The translations under genes were made by a program, and so were the position numbers. Positions 11,801 through 22,506 of a DNA stretch of 64,000 bases are shown here, piece after piece (the stretch's first letter is position 1; each line of letters begins with the position of its first letter). The stretch covers positions 2,533,929-2,597,928 of the forward strand of contig NSJX01000001.1 of the NCBI GenBank assembly GCA_002286715.1. The letters are read 5' to 3'. The stretch is from Dentipellis sp. KUC8613. Its lineage: Eukaryota; Basidiomycota; Agaricomycetes; Russulales; Hericiaceae. A model generated the notes under the pieces. That model had not been told where the DNA came from and ran no database searches. It saw nothing but the letters and a program-made list of their open reading frames with translations.

Positions 11801-12405
11801 GTATGGTGTCGGCCGTTCACTGGTGTCAAATTTGTCTACCTTCTCCTCCGTTATCCTGTCATTGGCTGCCAGTTAGTTCAAAGCTTCGGTGCGCTGGTTC
11901 CCCTTTTTCCCGCCAAACGGCAGAAGGCTGACTACATGGCAAACAGTATTAAGTGGTCTGTATTACGGGCATGAGCCCGACGCAGTGAGTACTTCACGAC
12001 TGACCCAAATAATTTCGCCGTTCAAGCGTTTTACAGTTGTAAGCATCGCGATATGCGCTCTAGTCGCAGATTATTAGTGACACACGATGGCTCTAATAGG
12101 TGTAAAGGCTGGCTTATAGGCAGCGGGTTTGTTGGGCTGCTAACACTCGGGCTCGCGGATCGTGAGTCTCGATCTACTCGCATCGCGAAGAGGGCGCCAT
12201 TGACATTCCAGCATTCCATTTTAGTGATCCTTATCATGCAAGTCTATACTTTATGGGACCATCGCCCGAGGGTTCTGCAAGCGCTCTTCGGCGCTTTCAC
12301 AATCTCGTTTGCGACGTTGATCGCTTTCGGCATTTCTAGCCTAATTAAAATGCTAGGTAAAAATCTGATCCTTTGGGTGGCCGAATGCTGACCATATCGT
12401 CAAGG
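8833..12405 (+). repeat. duplicated block, copy 1 (P450 + DUF6533 5' part)
   Basis: From the TACCCAGTCACAGTCAC sequence at about 8833 to the CGTCAAGGA at about 12405, this is matched in direct orientation by about 26117-26165 plus 27955-31428. Identity over the P450 is very high by eye (a few differences per 100 bp). The second copy is interrupted upstream of its P450 by a GC-rich insert. Confidence 0.9.
9044..11273 (+). CDS. cytochrome P450 monooxygenase (duplicated; paralog at 28113)
   Basis: Joining exons gives a complete P450. It has an N-terminal hydrophobic anchor region (introns at 9125-9173 and later). The hinge HPLASFPGP is followed by RRHVILDDLHRRYGRIVRI, then KRKKLWANAFTSAA. The I-helix oxygen-binding stretch is AGADSTAT. 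The K-helix ExxR is ESIR in NESIRLS. PERW (RPERWLPGG) is present. The heme loop is FSSGPFVCVAK, split by an intron (10982-11049) and rejoined in frame, with Cys as heme ligand. The stops seen between ORFs all fall in 45-90 bp introns, so the gene is not broken. The heme loop has Ala where most P450s have Gly after the Cys. It is an ER-membrane monooxygenase by family knowledge; the substrate is unknown. DUF6533 genes follow it in both copies. Confidence 0.88.
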
Positions 12406-13091
12406 AGCGATTGTATATGATAGCGAAACTTTCCATATGTGCCTCATCAAATCGAAACCAGCGACGTGGGTGGGGATTTGGGCATCCCAGGTAACATTTG
12501 TATCGTGTAGTCTTCATGCCACTTTTCACAAAACGAACAGGTCGCCTTTGATATCTGCGTCTTCGTCCTCACGTTTCTCAACGCAGCGTCCCGGCCCCGC
12601 GTAGTGGGAGCAAAAATTATAACGGATCTATTGCGAGATGGTGGTCTCTTCTTCGTGGTATGCAGCTCCGAGTCGAGTGCGACCTCCACGAATTGTCGCT
12701 GACACTTCCGTCTTTCAGGCACTGTTTAGTAAATTGCGCTTGCCATAACTAGCATGATCTGGTGCTGACTGTCCTGCAAGGCTTGCGCCTCCTCAATCTT
12801 TTGCTCTGTAGCTTCAAAAGCGTGCGCATCTTTCTTCCTTTTGTATGACTTTACTTGACTGTGCACTCAGGTCTCATTCATGGTGCTCGGATTCTTGTAA
12901 GTCCGTGAAGCTGTGGCATAATATGCTACTGACGCTCAAATCGCAGTCTTGACTGGTCGATGGTGACTGTATTAGTCTGTCGCCTACTTTTACGAGTCGA
13001 GTACATGAAACTTCCCCCTCACCAGCGTCATGCGGAGACTCTTTCAACCACGTCGCCGGAGAGCTTTCCCATGCACATTGTCGGACAATGA
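11614..13091 (+). CDS. DUF6533-type membrane protein, divergent subtype A
   Basis: The start ATG begins MHPFSPETQAAFEEAPG. Exons then give TILIWDTLLTMKHEIRLVW and FTGVKFVYLLLRYPVI, the counterpart of the DUF6533 YDY-LP-EI-LIW block, although Tyr and Pro are replaced. They continue with LILVILIMQVYTLWDHRP (membrane segment plus the R-x-Y-x-LW motif region), YDSETFHMCLIKSKPATW, VAFDICVFVLTFLNAASRP and LLRDGGLFFV. The last exon has DWSMVTVLVCRLLLRVEYM, with TGA at 13089-13091. Introns are about 50 bp. This gene directly follows the P450, and the 5' three quarters of it were copied with the P450 to 30.6-31.4 kb. Function is unknown. The multi-pass topology is inferred from the hydrophobic segments. 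Confidence 0.65.
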
Positions 13092-13260
13092 TGAATCTTC
13101 ATATCTATCATATTTAGTCATTGTCTAGTGAAAGTAATGCAAACAGCTCACTTTTTATCATGTATATATATGTTTGGCATACTTGTTGAATTTTCTATCT
13201 GCGAAGAAATGCAATTGTCGCCTTTCCAAGCTTGCATCTCGTCGGAGATGAGACCGCCTA

Positions 13261-13487
13261 CAGCGGTTTACAAATCGATAGGCCGCTTCTGACGAGATCA
13301 CCGCACAGGTGACTTTCAATATTTAAGCGGAGCTTCGATCAAGTAGCGGTGGATTGGCAAGAGCAACGCCACCGTCGCCACAATTGCGGCTGTCGGAATC
13401 TCGGCACCTCTCAGCTCCGACCTAAATTTTTAATTCCTCATGTGCAATGATTTGTCGCGAAGCGGCCTATCGATTTGTAAACGGCTG
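13261..13487. mobile_element. MITE-like element, copy 1 (227 bp)
   Basis: Imperfect terminal inverted repeats of about 28 bp: the left end is CAGCGGTTTACAAATCGATA and the right end is its near-exact reverse complement finishing ACGGCTG. It is flanked on both sides by TA, as expected for a Tc1/mariner-type target duplication. There is no coding capacity. A second element of the same length and about 90% identity is at 19808-20034. Confidence 0.8.
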
Positions 13488-14166
13488 TACTGTATGGCTG
13501 TGTGAGACTGACAACTGACTCGGAGCTTGAAACTTTCTCAGCTGTGTTGTTTGATCTATTTGTTCGTCACTTGTGTTAGTATCATAGTGCCGAGATACCC
13601 GAGATGACTATATTGACCAACCTGTGTCTGCAGCGCTCGCTGCCGCACAAGACGGCAGTAACAGGAAGCCTGCGGGACGCGAGCCAGCAGCTCGGCATGC
13701 AGACTCTCACAGACTCCTTCCTTCCGAGCGACCGGATCCTGTAGCCCACGACGCCTTGTGGCCACCGACTTCCTCACCAGTGACAATCAATTACCCCAAT
13801 TCTGTCTTTGGGAATCTGGCGCTTGCACACCCGTCTCACATGAACAGAATTCCGGGGCCCGTTTCTCTTTGGTGCGTGTTGGAGTGCGTCACAGAAGGTG
13901 TTCGTTAACAGATTTCGCGGCATTCGTTCGGTACAGAGAAGGTGGCATGCGGGCTGTCCTACATCGCAATCGCGGGCGGCTATCCGCACTTCCCTCCGTT
14001 CATCAGGTTCTCATCACGATGGCATGCGTAGGCACGATGCTCCACAAGCGAACACGTTTGTCCACGCCACGAGTTGAGCCAACTTCATTGTCTTAGGTGT
14101 CCTCCTCGCCTGTCCCTACTCGACCGCTGTCCGCCGTAATTCTTGTCTCTCTCCTCTAGGTGCGCC
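13488..14166. other. intergenic, upstream of the MFS gene
   Basis: No supported gene. A minus ORF (13556-13786) and plus ORFs here have no recognisable domain. Confidence 0.4.
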
Positions 14167-16332
14167 ATGGCAAATCAGAGCAATGTCTCCGAGCAAGCAC
14201 CGCCCGTAACACATGGCGAATCTGGAGACGCCCCCGTTCGGGATTGGAGGTTCTGGCTAATCTTCGTGTCCCTCATGGTGTCCACGTTTATGTTCGCTCT
14301 TGAAGCAGTAAGCCTGTTCATCCTTTTCAGAAAGTGTCGCTCGAAATGCTCGCTGCTTAGGTTGCAGTCGGGAACGCACTCCCTAGCATCGTCCATCGTT
14401 TCAATGGAACCCAATTCATCTGGATCGGGTCCGCCTACGCCTTGGCTGCCTGTGCGTTCCTACCTTTGACGGGTGTTCTCGCCCAGGTACGTGCAAGACT
14501 TGAGTGCCTGATATTGAGGGCGCCACTCACTCGCTTTCACGCGACTCTAGGTTGCGGGACGCAGGGTGGTCATGCTTGGCGCATTAGCATTTTTCGCCGT
14601 TGGTAGTGCAATAAGCGGAGCCGCGTCCAGCATGAATGTCTTGATTGTCGGCCGCAGTAGGTCAATTCGGCGATTTCGATCCATGCAGCCGAGTTGACAA
14701 GACACCCAGCAATCCAAGGAGTTGGAGGAGGAGGGATCGTTTCCGTCACTCAGATAATATTATCCGACTTAGTACCACTGCGCGAAAGAGGCACTTTCAG
14801 TGGCCTTATCGCGATGTAAGCATTGACCCATATCTTTTCCATTCTCATTTCACTGACTCTATCTCAGAGCTTTCACAATTGCGAGCTGCATCGGTCCAGT
14901 CGTCGGTGGATCATTGGCCCAGAGTGGTCAATGGAGGTGGCTCTTCTGTAAGTTTGTCGTCTGTCGACCTTGTTATCTGTTCACCCGAAGTTTCGTTAGA
15001 TCTCAACATACCCATATCCGGCGTGACCGCCGTATTAACACTGATGTTTTTAAATCTGAAGACTCCGCCAGGATCAGTGAAGGAAAAACTGAAGTACATG
15101 GATTGGATGTGAGCATCATAGAAGACATTCCAGTATCATCGCTGACCAGCATCATAGAGGAAACGTCCTTATCATATCATCGACGACAGCTGTCGTCATT
15201 GGGTTGACCTGGGGAGGAGTTCAATTCTCCTGGAGTTCAGCAAAAGTTCTCGCACCCTTGATATTGGGTTTATTAGGGCTCTGCGTGTTCCTGCTATATG
15301 AGGTGACCCTCGCTGAAACTCCAATGGTACGCTGCTCCAGTGATAATTTGAATCTTGATCTCATGGTCAACTAGGTGCCGTTTCTCTTGATGTCGAACCG
15401 CACCGGCCTGAGCGGCTTCGTCCAAACGTTTCTCAATCAAATCATCATGCTCGCTACTACATGTCAGTCGCATAATTACGCTTCAAGTCGAGTGAATTTA
15501 ATTGACCGTCACGACAGATTACTTGCCTGTCTATTTCCAAGCCTGCAAAGATGCGGGACCCATAGCCAGCGGGGTTGACATCTTCGGACTTGCCTGCACA
15601 GTGGCTCCGTTGTCGCTCATTGCTGGCGCGACTGTGACAAAGTCGGCTCAATATCGACCCCAGATCTGGTTCGGTTGGGCGCTTTTGATGCTGGGATGCG
15701 GTCTCCTTAGCTCGCTTGACGCGGACAGCTCGCGCTCCAAAGCGATAGGATTTCAGATTTTGGTTGGTTCGGGACTCGGTATCGTCTACGTGGCAACTTA
15801 CTTCCCGGTCCTTGCACCCCTTCCCATCACACAAAACGCACGCGCCCTTGCCTTCTTCGTTTTCCTTCGCAATTTTGCCGTGGTATGTCCTTAGCTTCCG
15901 TCACCCTACACTGATACGTGTGAACTGATGTGTTTTCCCGCCGGACAGGTTTGGGGCATCACAATCGGCGGCACGATCCTCCAGAACGAGCTGCGGAAGA
16001 ATCTTCCTGCTGAGTTTGCCAGTACTTTCACAGACAGTACGCAGATCGCATATGCGGTCATTCCACAGATCCCAGATCTCCCGCAGCCCCTAAAGGACGA
16101 AGTCAGGCGCGCATTTGCGGATAGCGTGAGGGTGATCTGGCAAGTATTGACAGGTATCAGTGGGATGGGACTTTTAGTCAGCCTTGCGATGAAGGGCCTA
16201 CCTCTCCACACATCCACGGACCAGGAGTGGGGCATGCAGGAACGCAAGGAACGCAAGGGCGCCATACAAGAGGACGAGGCGATGAAGAAGACGGGAGGCC
16301 CACAGGTTTCAATCGTTGTCGATAGCGCGTAG
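14167..16332 (+). CDS. MFS transporter, DHA2 (14-helix drug:H+ antiporter-like) type
   Basis: Start at ATGGCAAATCAG. About ten exons join in frame to a full-length major facilitator. The first transmembrane segment is WLIFVSLMVSTFMFALEA. Then come VAVGNALPSIV, WIGSAYALAACAFLPLTG, the loop motif VAGRRVVMLGA, and GRTIQGVGGGG, which is typical of DHA2 members. ERGTFSGLIA, ASCIGPVVGG and GQWRWLFYLNIPI follow (motif C and the W-R-W-x-F-x-I-N-x-P signature). Late helices include TTYYLPVYFQA, GFQILVGSGLGI and VWGITIGGTILQNEL. The cytosolic C-terminal tail is charged. Introns are about 45-75 bp, with no frame break seen. Plasma-membrane export of small molecules is the usual family role. Its position between P450/DUF6533 duplicates could mean co-inheritance but proves no shared pathway. 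Confidence 0.88.
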
Positions 16333-17365
16333 GCCCGTAGTTACTAGGCGAGATCATATGAGTTTAGTGAAAATCCTTGTCAAGATGATCTATTGTCAAC
16401 ACAGTAGCCGTAGTGTCGACTTGTCCTATCATTGAAAAATATATTTGAGCTATGATATGAACGGAAGGACGTTTTATATTGAAGGAGAACGTGCGGGTGG
16501 CTCGAGGAGTCGTCTCAGCCTCACATGTACACGAGGATTGGCGTAACCCCGGCCCGGGGCCGCCCAGCGCGCCCAGCCCTCCCCGGATTTGGCGCCCTCC
16601 AATGTCATACCGCTGCTTGCCAGGTCATGCCACTGCAGAGACTTACTGCTCGCGATCCGCGGCATCTCCAGCAGCACTGATACCCCGCATGCTTCCAGAT
16701 CGCTGAGGGTAGAAATGGATAGGTCCATCCTCTTCGGATGATGTCGATGAGTGAGTTGAATTATATCGTCCGATCTGCAGTGTAGCGCTACTGCTGAACT
16801 CACCGGAAACCCCGGGGGTCTCCACCTACTTCTTTCACCCAGGTGCAGACTCGCAACAGTGACGGAACGAAGTCGGAACTGAAAGCTTTGCACGCAGGCG
16901 CTGCGGAAGTTTTGCATGCTAGGAACAACAGTGGCTAGCATCAGGGTGCCCGGCAGAGGCCACTACTCTATGCGTCATAGATCATTAGCATCTGGGATGA
17001 TGATCATACTGAGTATGGGGTAATCTGCGTGCTTTCTGACCGGTATGTTATCGCGGCAGTGCTACCTGTTGTCCCATCTGCACCTGTGTCATCAGGCTCG
17101 CGAAGAGCGTATAGCCGCCGAAAGAAGCAACGGGCAGTCCCAGGAGTTTACGTGCATGCAGAACAATTGGATAGGTGTCTTCGAGGTCTGTCCTATCAAA
17201 CCAGAATCGTCACTTCGAAATCCGTAACTGTTCATCTCCCGAGTATGCCAACCTCACAAATCGATGAACCACCGAATGAAGATCACTGCGTCCCGTCGCC
17301 CGAGATTCGGATTATACATAAGTGTAGACGCGAGACCAGTTACGGTCCATCTCGGGAGCGCGAAC
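16333..17365 (-). pseudogene. minus-strand coding remnant upstream of DUF6533 gene B1
   Basis: On the minus strand near 17110-17065 lies an exon-like FGGYTLFASLMTQVQ, then hydrophobic MLATVVPSM near 16940. A homologous piece (SGGHTVFAILITQLQ, then LMAIALPIAF) occurs at 20470-20330, upstream of the next DUF6533 gene. The tandem unit therefore included part of a divergently oriented membrane-protein gene. No complete model could be built. The rest of the stretch shows nothing. Confidence 0.4.
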
Positions 17366-17398
17366 ATGGACACTACAACAGCAACCCCGGCGGCGGCA

Positions 17399-17442
<44 letters not shown>

Positions 17443-17452
17443 NNNNNNNNNN

Positions 17453-17493
<41 letters not shown>

Positions 17494-19083
17494 CAGATTG
17501 AGGTCGCGCTCAGGCAGAACCGAATTGTGACAGTATGTGTATTCTCTATAGCCATTTTGTTCTGTGTGCTCATGGCCTACTCACGCTAGTACTTTGACCG
17601 TACGTGCACCAACGCTTCGATACTCAATTCATGCCAATGAAAATAAATGAGACAGTAAGCGCAGCTGTACTATTGGTACGAGGATGGCCGCTCCCTGCTG
17701 CATTGTTCACGGCTAATGTATCATCTCGTCGGCAGATTTATGACTACTTCGTCACCCTTCCAGACGAAATCCAACTTATCTGGCCATCGCGCTGGGGTGG
17801 GATCAAAATCGTGTTCTTGCTGGATCGATACGCTGCATTCTGGAACGTGGGGGTTGCTATTTATCGTGAGCAAATCGACCAAAGTCTAGAGTACCATTCT
17901 TATCTCTACTCAACGTAAAGATCAATTCGGGTCCAACCTCTCGAACTCAACATGCTTCGGCCTTTATACTGCTACTTCGTGTACGTTTTGTCTTCGTTTC
18001 AACGCATATCTCTCCGATGCCTTACGCATCATTGCAGGGCTAATTGCTTGCGGCATCGGAATGTCGGAAAGTGAGAAATCAATTATTGACAACACCCTTT
18101 TGAACCCGAGATTAACACAAACAATACTAGTTATACTGATCTATCGCACCTACGCGTTGTGGGGAAAGCGAAAAGTCGTTGGCTATGCCTTGGGACTATT
18201 GTTCATAGGAGCCTGGATCGTTCTAGTCTTCTATCTTAACAAGGTCATTCGTTCCATGGAATGTGCGTCGACGCTTCTAACTCTCAGCTTCTGACTAAAC
18301 ATCTTTTATCGGGCTAGTTGCTCCAATTGGCATGGTATTGCCCGAATACCAGGGATGCTTCGTGACGAAGATAGACGACATCCTGTATATTTGTTGGTCG
18401 ATCGCCCTGGCCTACGAGACTGGTGCGCTCTGTAACATTGAGTAGCACGTAGTGATCTAAAGCTTGCCTACTTCCAGCCATCATGGGTGTCACATTGGTC
18501 AAAGTCGTGCAAAACTGTGAGTTTTGGTGCCGCATGGTCTTCGAGTACGCTAGCCGAGTTAATATATCCTGCAGACCAGCACACTTCGTCACCTCTCCTC
18601 CATCGCATCTTTCGTGACAGTAAGCGCTCTCACGATCTGTCGGCTTAACTGCGGATGCTTTGCTCATGGTTTTTTGCTTAGGCGCGCTGTCCTATATAAC
18701 TCTGTTCGGTACATGCCCATTGCCATGAGATCCTATACTTTATTGACTTCGCGACTCAGCGTCGTCAATTGCAAACGTCCTTGTCGTTCGCCTTGGACCA
18801 GTGAGTAATATAAAGTGGCGAGCGAATAACGACGGCTGAACTATCTGATGTGTACAGCCAGGGTACACGTACCTACTTACCGGGTAAGCATCGTAGCATT
18901 TCGTTCTCCCCCTTCCTGTCGCTCATTACGAACAGAACGCAACATGCGTTGCACGTCGTCTTGTCATCACGGATTGTACTCAATATTCGACGGAGCGCTG
19001 TATCTGGAGCCATTGTAGCATCCAACTTCATCGAGATAGAACTAGAGGAGACCCAGAACTCGGCTGCGAATCGATCACAGTGA
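17366..19083 (+). CDS. DUF6533-domain membrane protein B1 with poly-alanine N-terminus
   Basis: It begins MDTTTATPAAAAT, followed by a long GCA (alanine) run interrupted by a 10-N gap, then AAQIEVALRQNRIVT at a GTATGT donor. This parallels the start of copy B2. Later exons give YDYFVTLPDEIQLIWPSRW and FLLDRYAAFWNVGVAIY (DUF6533 block, 17738-17865), SNSTCFGLYTATS, ILVILIYRTYALWGKRKVVG and VIRSME (18125-18263). Then come EYQGCFVTKIDDILYICW, IMGVTLVKVVQN, ALSYITLFG and SSIANVLVVRLGP. The last exon has HVVLSSRIVLNIRRSA and ELEETQ (stop at 19083). Several membrane segments are evident. Either side of the N run the alanine frame differs by one base, so the gap length is wrong. Function unknown. Confidence 0.72.
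17398..17490 (+). repeat. CAG/GCA trinucleotide repeat with 10-N gap (17443-17452)
   Basis: About 14 pure repeat units lie left of the Ns and about 13 right of them. In the gene frame they encode alanine. The frame is lost across the ten Ns, so the real tract is longer or shorter by a non-multiple of three relative to this assembly. Confidence 0.95.
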
Positions 19084-19807
19084 GTGGTTGCTTATCGTAG
19101 GTCTGGTAGGCGGGCGAAGTGGATTTGTAGGTAATTAATGGGACCTCCCCCGAATTTAAACTCCTCCTCCTCCTCCTAAACCGCCGTCTCCGCCATTAGA
19201 GCTGATCGAAATTTTGTAGCATCATGTGTTGAATGGTCATTAAATTATTTGGGTACGGCTCTGTCTAGTACGCTTGTTTCAAGCTTCCGTCAGAATATCG
19301 ACGAGAGATCATTTGGGGACCAAGTGAATTGCAAGCATTCTCACCTTATGGCATCGCGACAATTCGGTTTCGGCCGCTTCTGACGGCCTGAATGTGCTCC
19401 CTCGAGTCTCAATGGCCTGCGCAAGAGCGAAAGCGATGGTCAAATAAGGCAGGGCGGTTGACACGTCGCCAATCTTTGCGAAGCAATTTACAGAACTTGG
19501 GCGCAAGAGCTTAAAGACTTATCCGTCGGCTGATGCGTTTTGAAGCACGGTGTGCCCTTTTGTTTCCCTCGTTAACTCCATAGATTGGCTGAGACGTCCC
19601 AGCAGCTACGCTTCCTGCTTCGGCGTATACGCCAGAACCTCGGAAGCTGTAAACCTTAGTGCAATGCTTCAGCCGTGTTCAGGGTGCGTCCTTCGCCCCA
19701 ACTAGGGGGTCATCTGGCATCAAAATCTACGGTCTTCGCCAGCTCGATGTTTGATGCTGCCGACATCCCTTACGCGCATCAGATGTACCCGGTTGGAGTC
19801 CACGTTC
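19084..19807. other. intergenic, no supported gene
   Basis: A minus ORF at 19309-19506 has no recognisable domain. A GGCCGCTTCTGACG match to the MITE terminus occurs near 19372 and could be a relic end. Confidence 0.35.
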
Positions 19808-20034
19808 CAGCCGTTTACAAATCGATAGGCCGCTTCTGACGAGATCACCGCACAGGGCGGACTTTCAATATTCATGCGGAGATTTGATCAAGTAGCGGTT
19901 GATGGCAAGAGCAACGCCACCGTCGCCACAATTGCGGCTGTCGGAACCTCGGCACTAAACAACTCCGACCCAAATTTTAACTTCCCCATGCGCAATGATT
20001 TGTCGCGAAGCGGCCTATCGATTTGTAAACGGCT
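19808..20034. mobile_element. MITE-like element, copy 2 (227 bp)
   Basis: Same length and same orientation as 13261-13487, with terminal inverted repeats CAGCCGTTTACAAATCGATA and reverse complement. The flanks are TTC and TCA, so no TA duplication is visible here; the insertion site has decayed or the copy arrived by other means. Non-coding. Confidence 0.8.
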
Positions 20035-20070
20035 GTCAAAAATTAGGTTCGGCTCCTAATGAATTGGATC

Positions 20071-20470
20071 TCAGATGATGACGATCCTGAGTTCTCTGGG
20101 TCTCGTCTGATGCAGCGTTGATAAGTTGACCGGAAACCCCGGCCATTCCCTTCTCATTCTACGCAGTCTACGCAGACGCAGCTGTGTGATGGCGGGAACA
20201 TGACAATGGAAGCTCCGGTTATAGGCGCTGCTCGCGACCAGCAGAGCCAGACACGAAGCCCACGACAGGGCGCCCGGCTTCCCACGCCGCTGTTCTAGGT
20301 CTGCAAGCTGGGCATCATCAAGCATTGCCTCGAATGCTATGGGTAGAGCGATTGCCATCAAGACAGTCAGCTATCATCTGAGCGCCTCCATTCACTCGAC
20401 TGAAGCTGTGTTATCAGGATTGCGAAGACAGTATGGCCGCCCGAAAGAATCATCTTTCGTTCGAGTTCCG
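20071..20470 (-). pseudogene. minus-strand coding remnant upstream of DUF6533 gene B2
   Basis: Contains SGGHTVFAILITQLQ then LMAIALPIAF on the minus strand, homologous to the pieces at 16940-17110. It marks the tandem unit shared by the B1 and B2 loci. The family is not recognised. Confidence 0.4.
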
Positions 20471-20595
20471 AACACATCACTCCACAAGGTTGCTTCTCGT
20501 ACATGATTCAACAGCTGAAGGTTGTCGTGCTGTACCTCTTCAGTGTATAAGAGAATAAGACAACCCCGCGATGGCGCTTCTCAGCTGCCAAAGAT

Positions 20596-22248
20596 ATGGA
20601 CGGAACGGCGTCGGTAGCAACGATAGCGGAGCAGATTGTAGTTGCACTACAGCAGAACAGGGTTGTGACGGTGCGTATGTTCTTTCCTTCGTATGTCTTT
20701 CTCCCCAGTCCGCTTACCCCACATTCACTTAGTACTTCGATTGTTCGTTCATTGCAACTCTATTTTCTTCCCGACGTATCCTAACACTCACCATACTCAG
20801 TGAATGCGAGCGCTCTACTGGTACAGCTGCGATTGTGCATTACCACCCAGCGAAAACTGACGCAGCCCTTTACTGTCAGCTCTACGACTATTTCCTGAAT
20901 CTTCCAGATGAAATCGACCTGATTTGGAATTCGCGTTGGAATGCCGTCAAAGTTACATATCTTCTTAACAGATGCATTTCCTTCGGGAATATCGCTATTG
21001 GAATCTATCGTGAGCGACCCACCGCCCCCATATGCTAAAACGCCTGATATCTGACCTTTATGAAGATCAGCTCGGATTTGACATGTCTGCTTCAATATGC
21101 CACCGTGTTTATACCATTACGGGATGTACGTTCCCTCCCGCTTCACTTTCTCGCTGCGTTGACGTCTGAGATACTGCAACGGTTCAGGGTTAATCACATG
21201 CGGCATTGCAACGTCAGAGCGTGAGTGATCGCTGTGATGCTATTTGGACCCTGCGTTGACCTTCGTACGAACGACGACCAGTCATGCTCGTTTACCGCAC
21301 CTTTGCATTGTGGGGAAATGAAAAGCGAATCGGTTACGCTCTGGGACTGATGTTTATCGGCACTCGAATTGCCTCAGGTATTTATCTTTACAAGGCACTT
21401 CGCTCCATGGAATGTATGTGCATCGAATGCTCCCATAGACCCTTTCCCAGCGGCTCATCTCCTGACCAGTCATCCCAATTGGTAGCCTCTCGCCAGAGCT
21501 CCGAGGATGCTTCCCGACGAAGATAGACAACATTATCTATATCTGTTGGTCAATCGACCTGGCCTATGAAACCGGTAATTCCTGCTCCACGTAGTAGTAT
21601 TGCCCATTTTCTGATTCTGGCTCACTTTCTAGTCATCATGGGGCTTACGTTCGTGAAAGCCTTGCAAAACTGTAAGATTTCCGTGTGGACTTTTTCGGTT
21701 ATGAATTGACTGAGTCCCGCCATGCAGTTAGGCGGACTTCGTCGTCCCTTCTATATATGATATTCCGAGACAGTGAGTATTCATTTCTCCCACTTATACA
21801 TCTGACCGACGGGTTCTTACCAGGTACTCTGTCCTACATAACATTGTTCGGTACCGATAATGACTGCTTTAAATTGCTTCTCACGCCGCTGACTTTCGCA
21901 TCTCAGTGTCGTCCCTCGCAAATGTTCTCGTCCTTCTTCTCGGACCCGCGAGTGACTCGTCTAATAGGACCAATGTTTGCCATGCTGAATATTTCTCTCC
22001 CTCTAGGTCGAATACGGATATCTATTAACCGGGTGTGTATCGCTCCTGGACGAGCACTCGCATCTAGTCCTTGCTTATTAACTTACCTACCCCCGTATAG
22101 GACCCAGTACATGCTTCACGTAGTCATGTCATCACATATCATCATCAACATTCGGCGGAGAGCACGCTCTGGAGCCATCTTAGCGACCAATCTCGTGGAG
22201 ATAGAACTTGAGGAAACTCAGGACTCCTTAGCAAGGCGATCGCGGTGA
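20596..22248 (+). CDS. DUF6533-domain membrane protein B2
   Basis: The start exon encodes MDGTASVATIAEQIVVALQQ. Later exons give YDYFLNLPDEIDLIWNSRW and YLLNRCISFGNIAIGIY (20884-21010), LVYRTFALWGNEKRIGYALG and ALRSME (21284-21414), ELRGCFPTKIDNIIYICW, IMGLTFVKALQN and GTLSYITLFG. The final exon encodes HVVMSSHIIINIRRRA and ELEETQDS, with stop at 22248. It is the closest relative of B1 (17.4 kb) in exon order and sequence. It lacks the poly-alanine tract. Its last exon, starting at the AG/GACCCAG acceptor at about 22100, is the source of the 3' end of the chimeric gene at 31.4 kb. Multi-pass membrane protein of unknown role. Confidence 0.75.
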
Positions 22249-22506
22249 AGCTGTGGCGGGTGTAGGGTCATGTAAACGACAAAAATTTTATATGCTGAAT
22301 GCGAAGCTCATGTGCGCGCCGTGGTACGAGTGACATGAGTGTAGGTACGCTCGCAGATCAATATCTTCATCATGCCTGCAGCATTCCGAGGAGCACAGGA
22401 TACTAGGGCTGCGCTCCAGTCTTGCAGACTTGTCGAAACTCGATCAATTTCCTCCATATCATTACGCCACATTCGAACTGTACTCGAGTACACCGGTACC
22501 GCAGGC

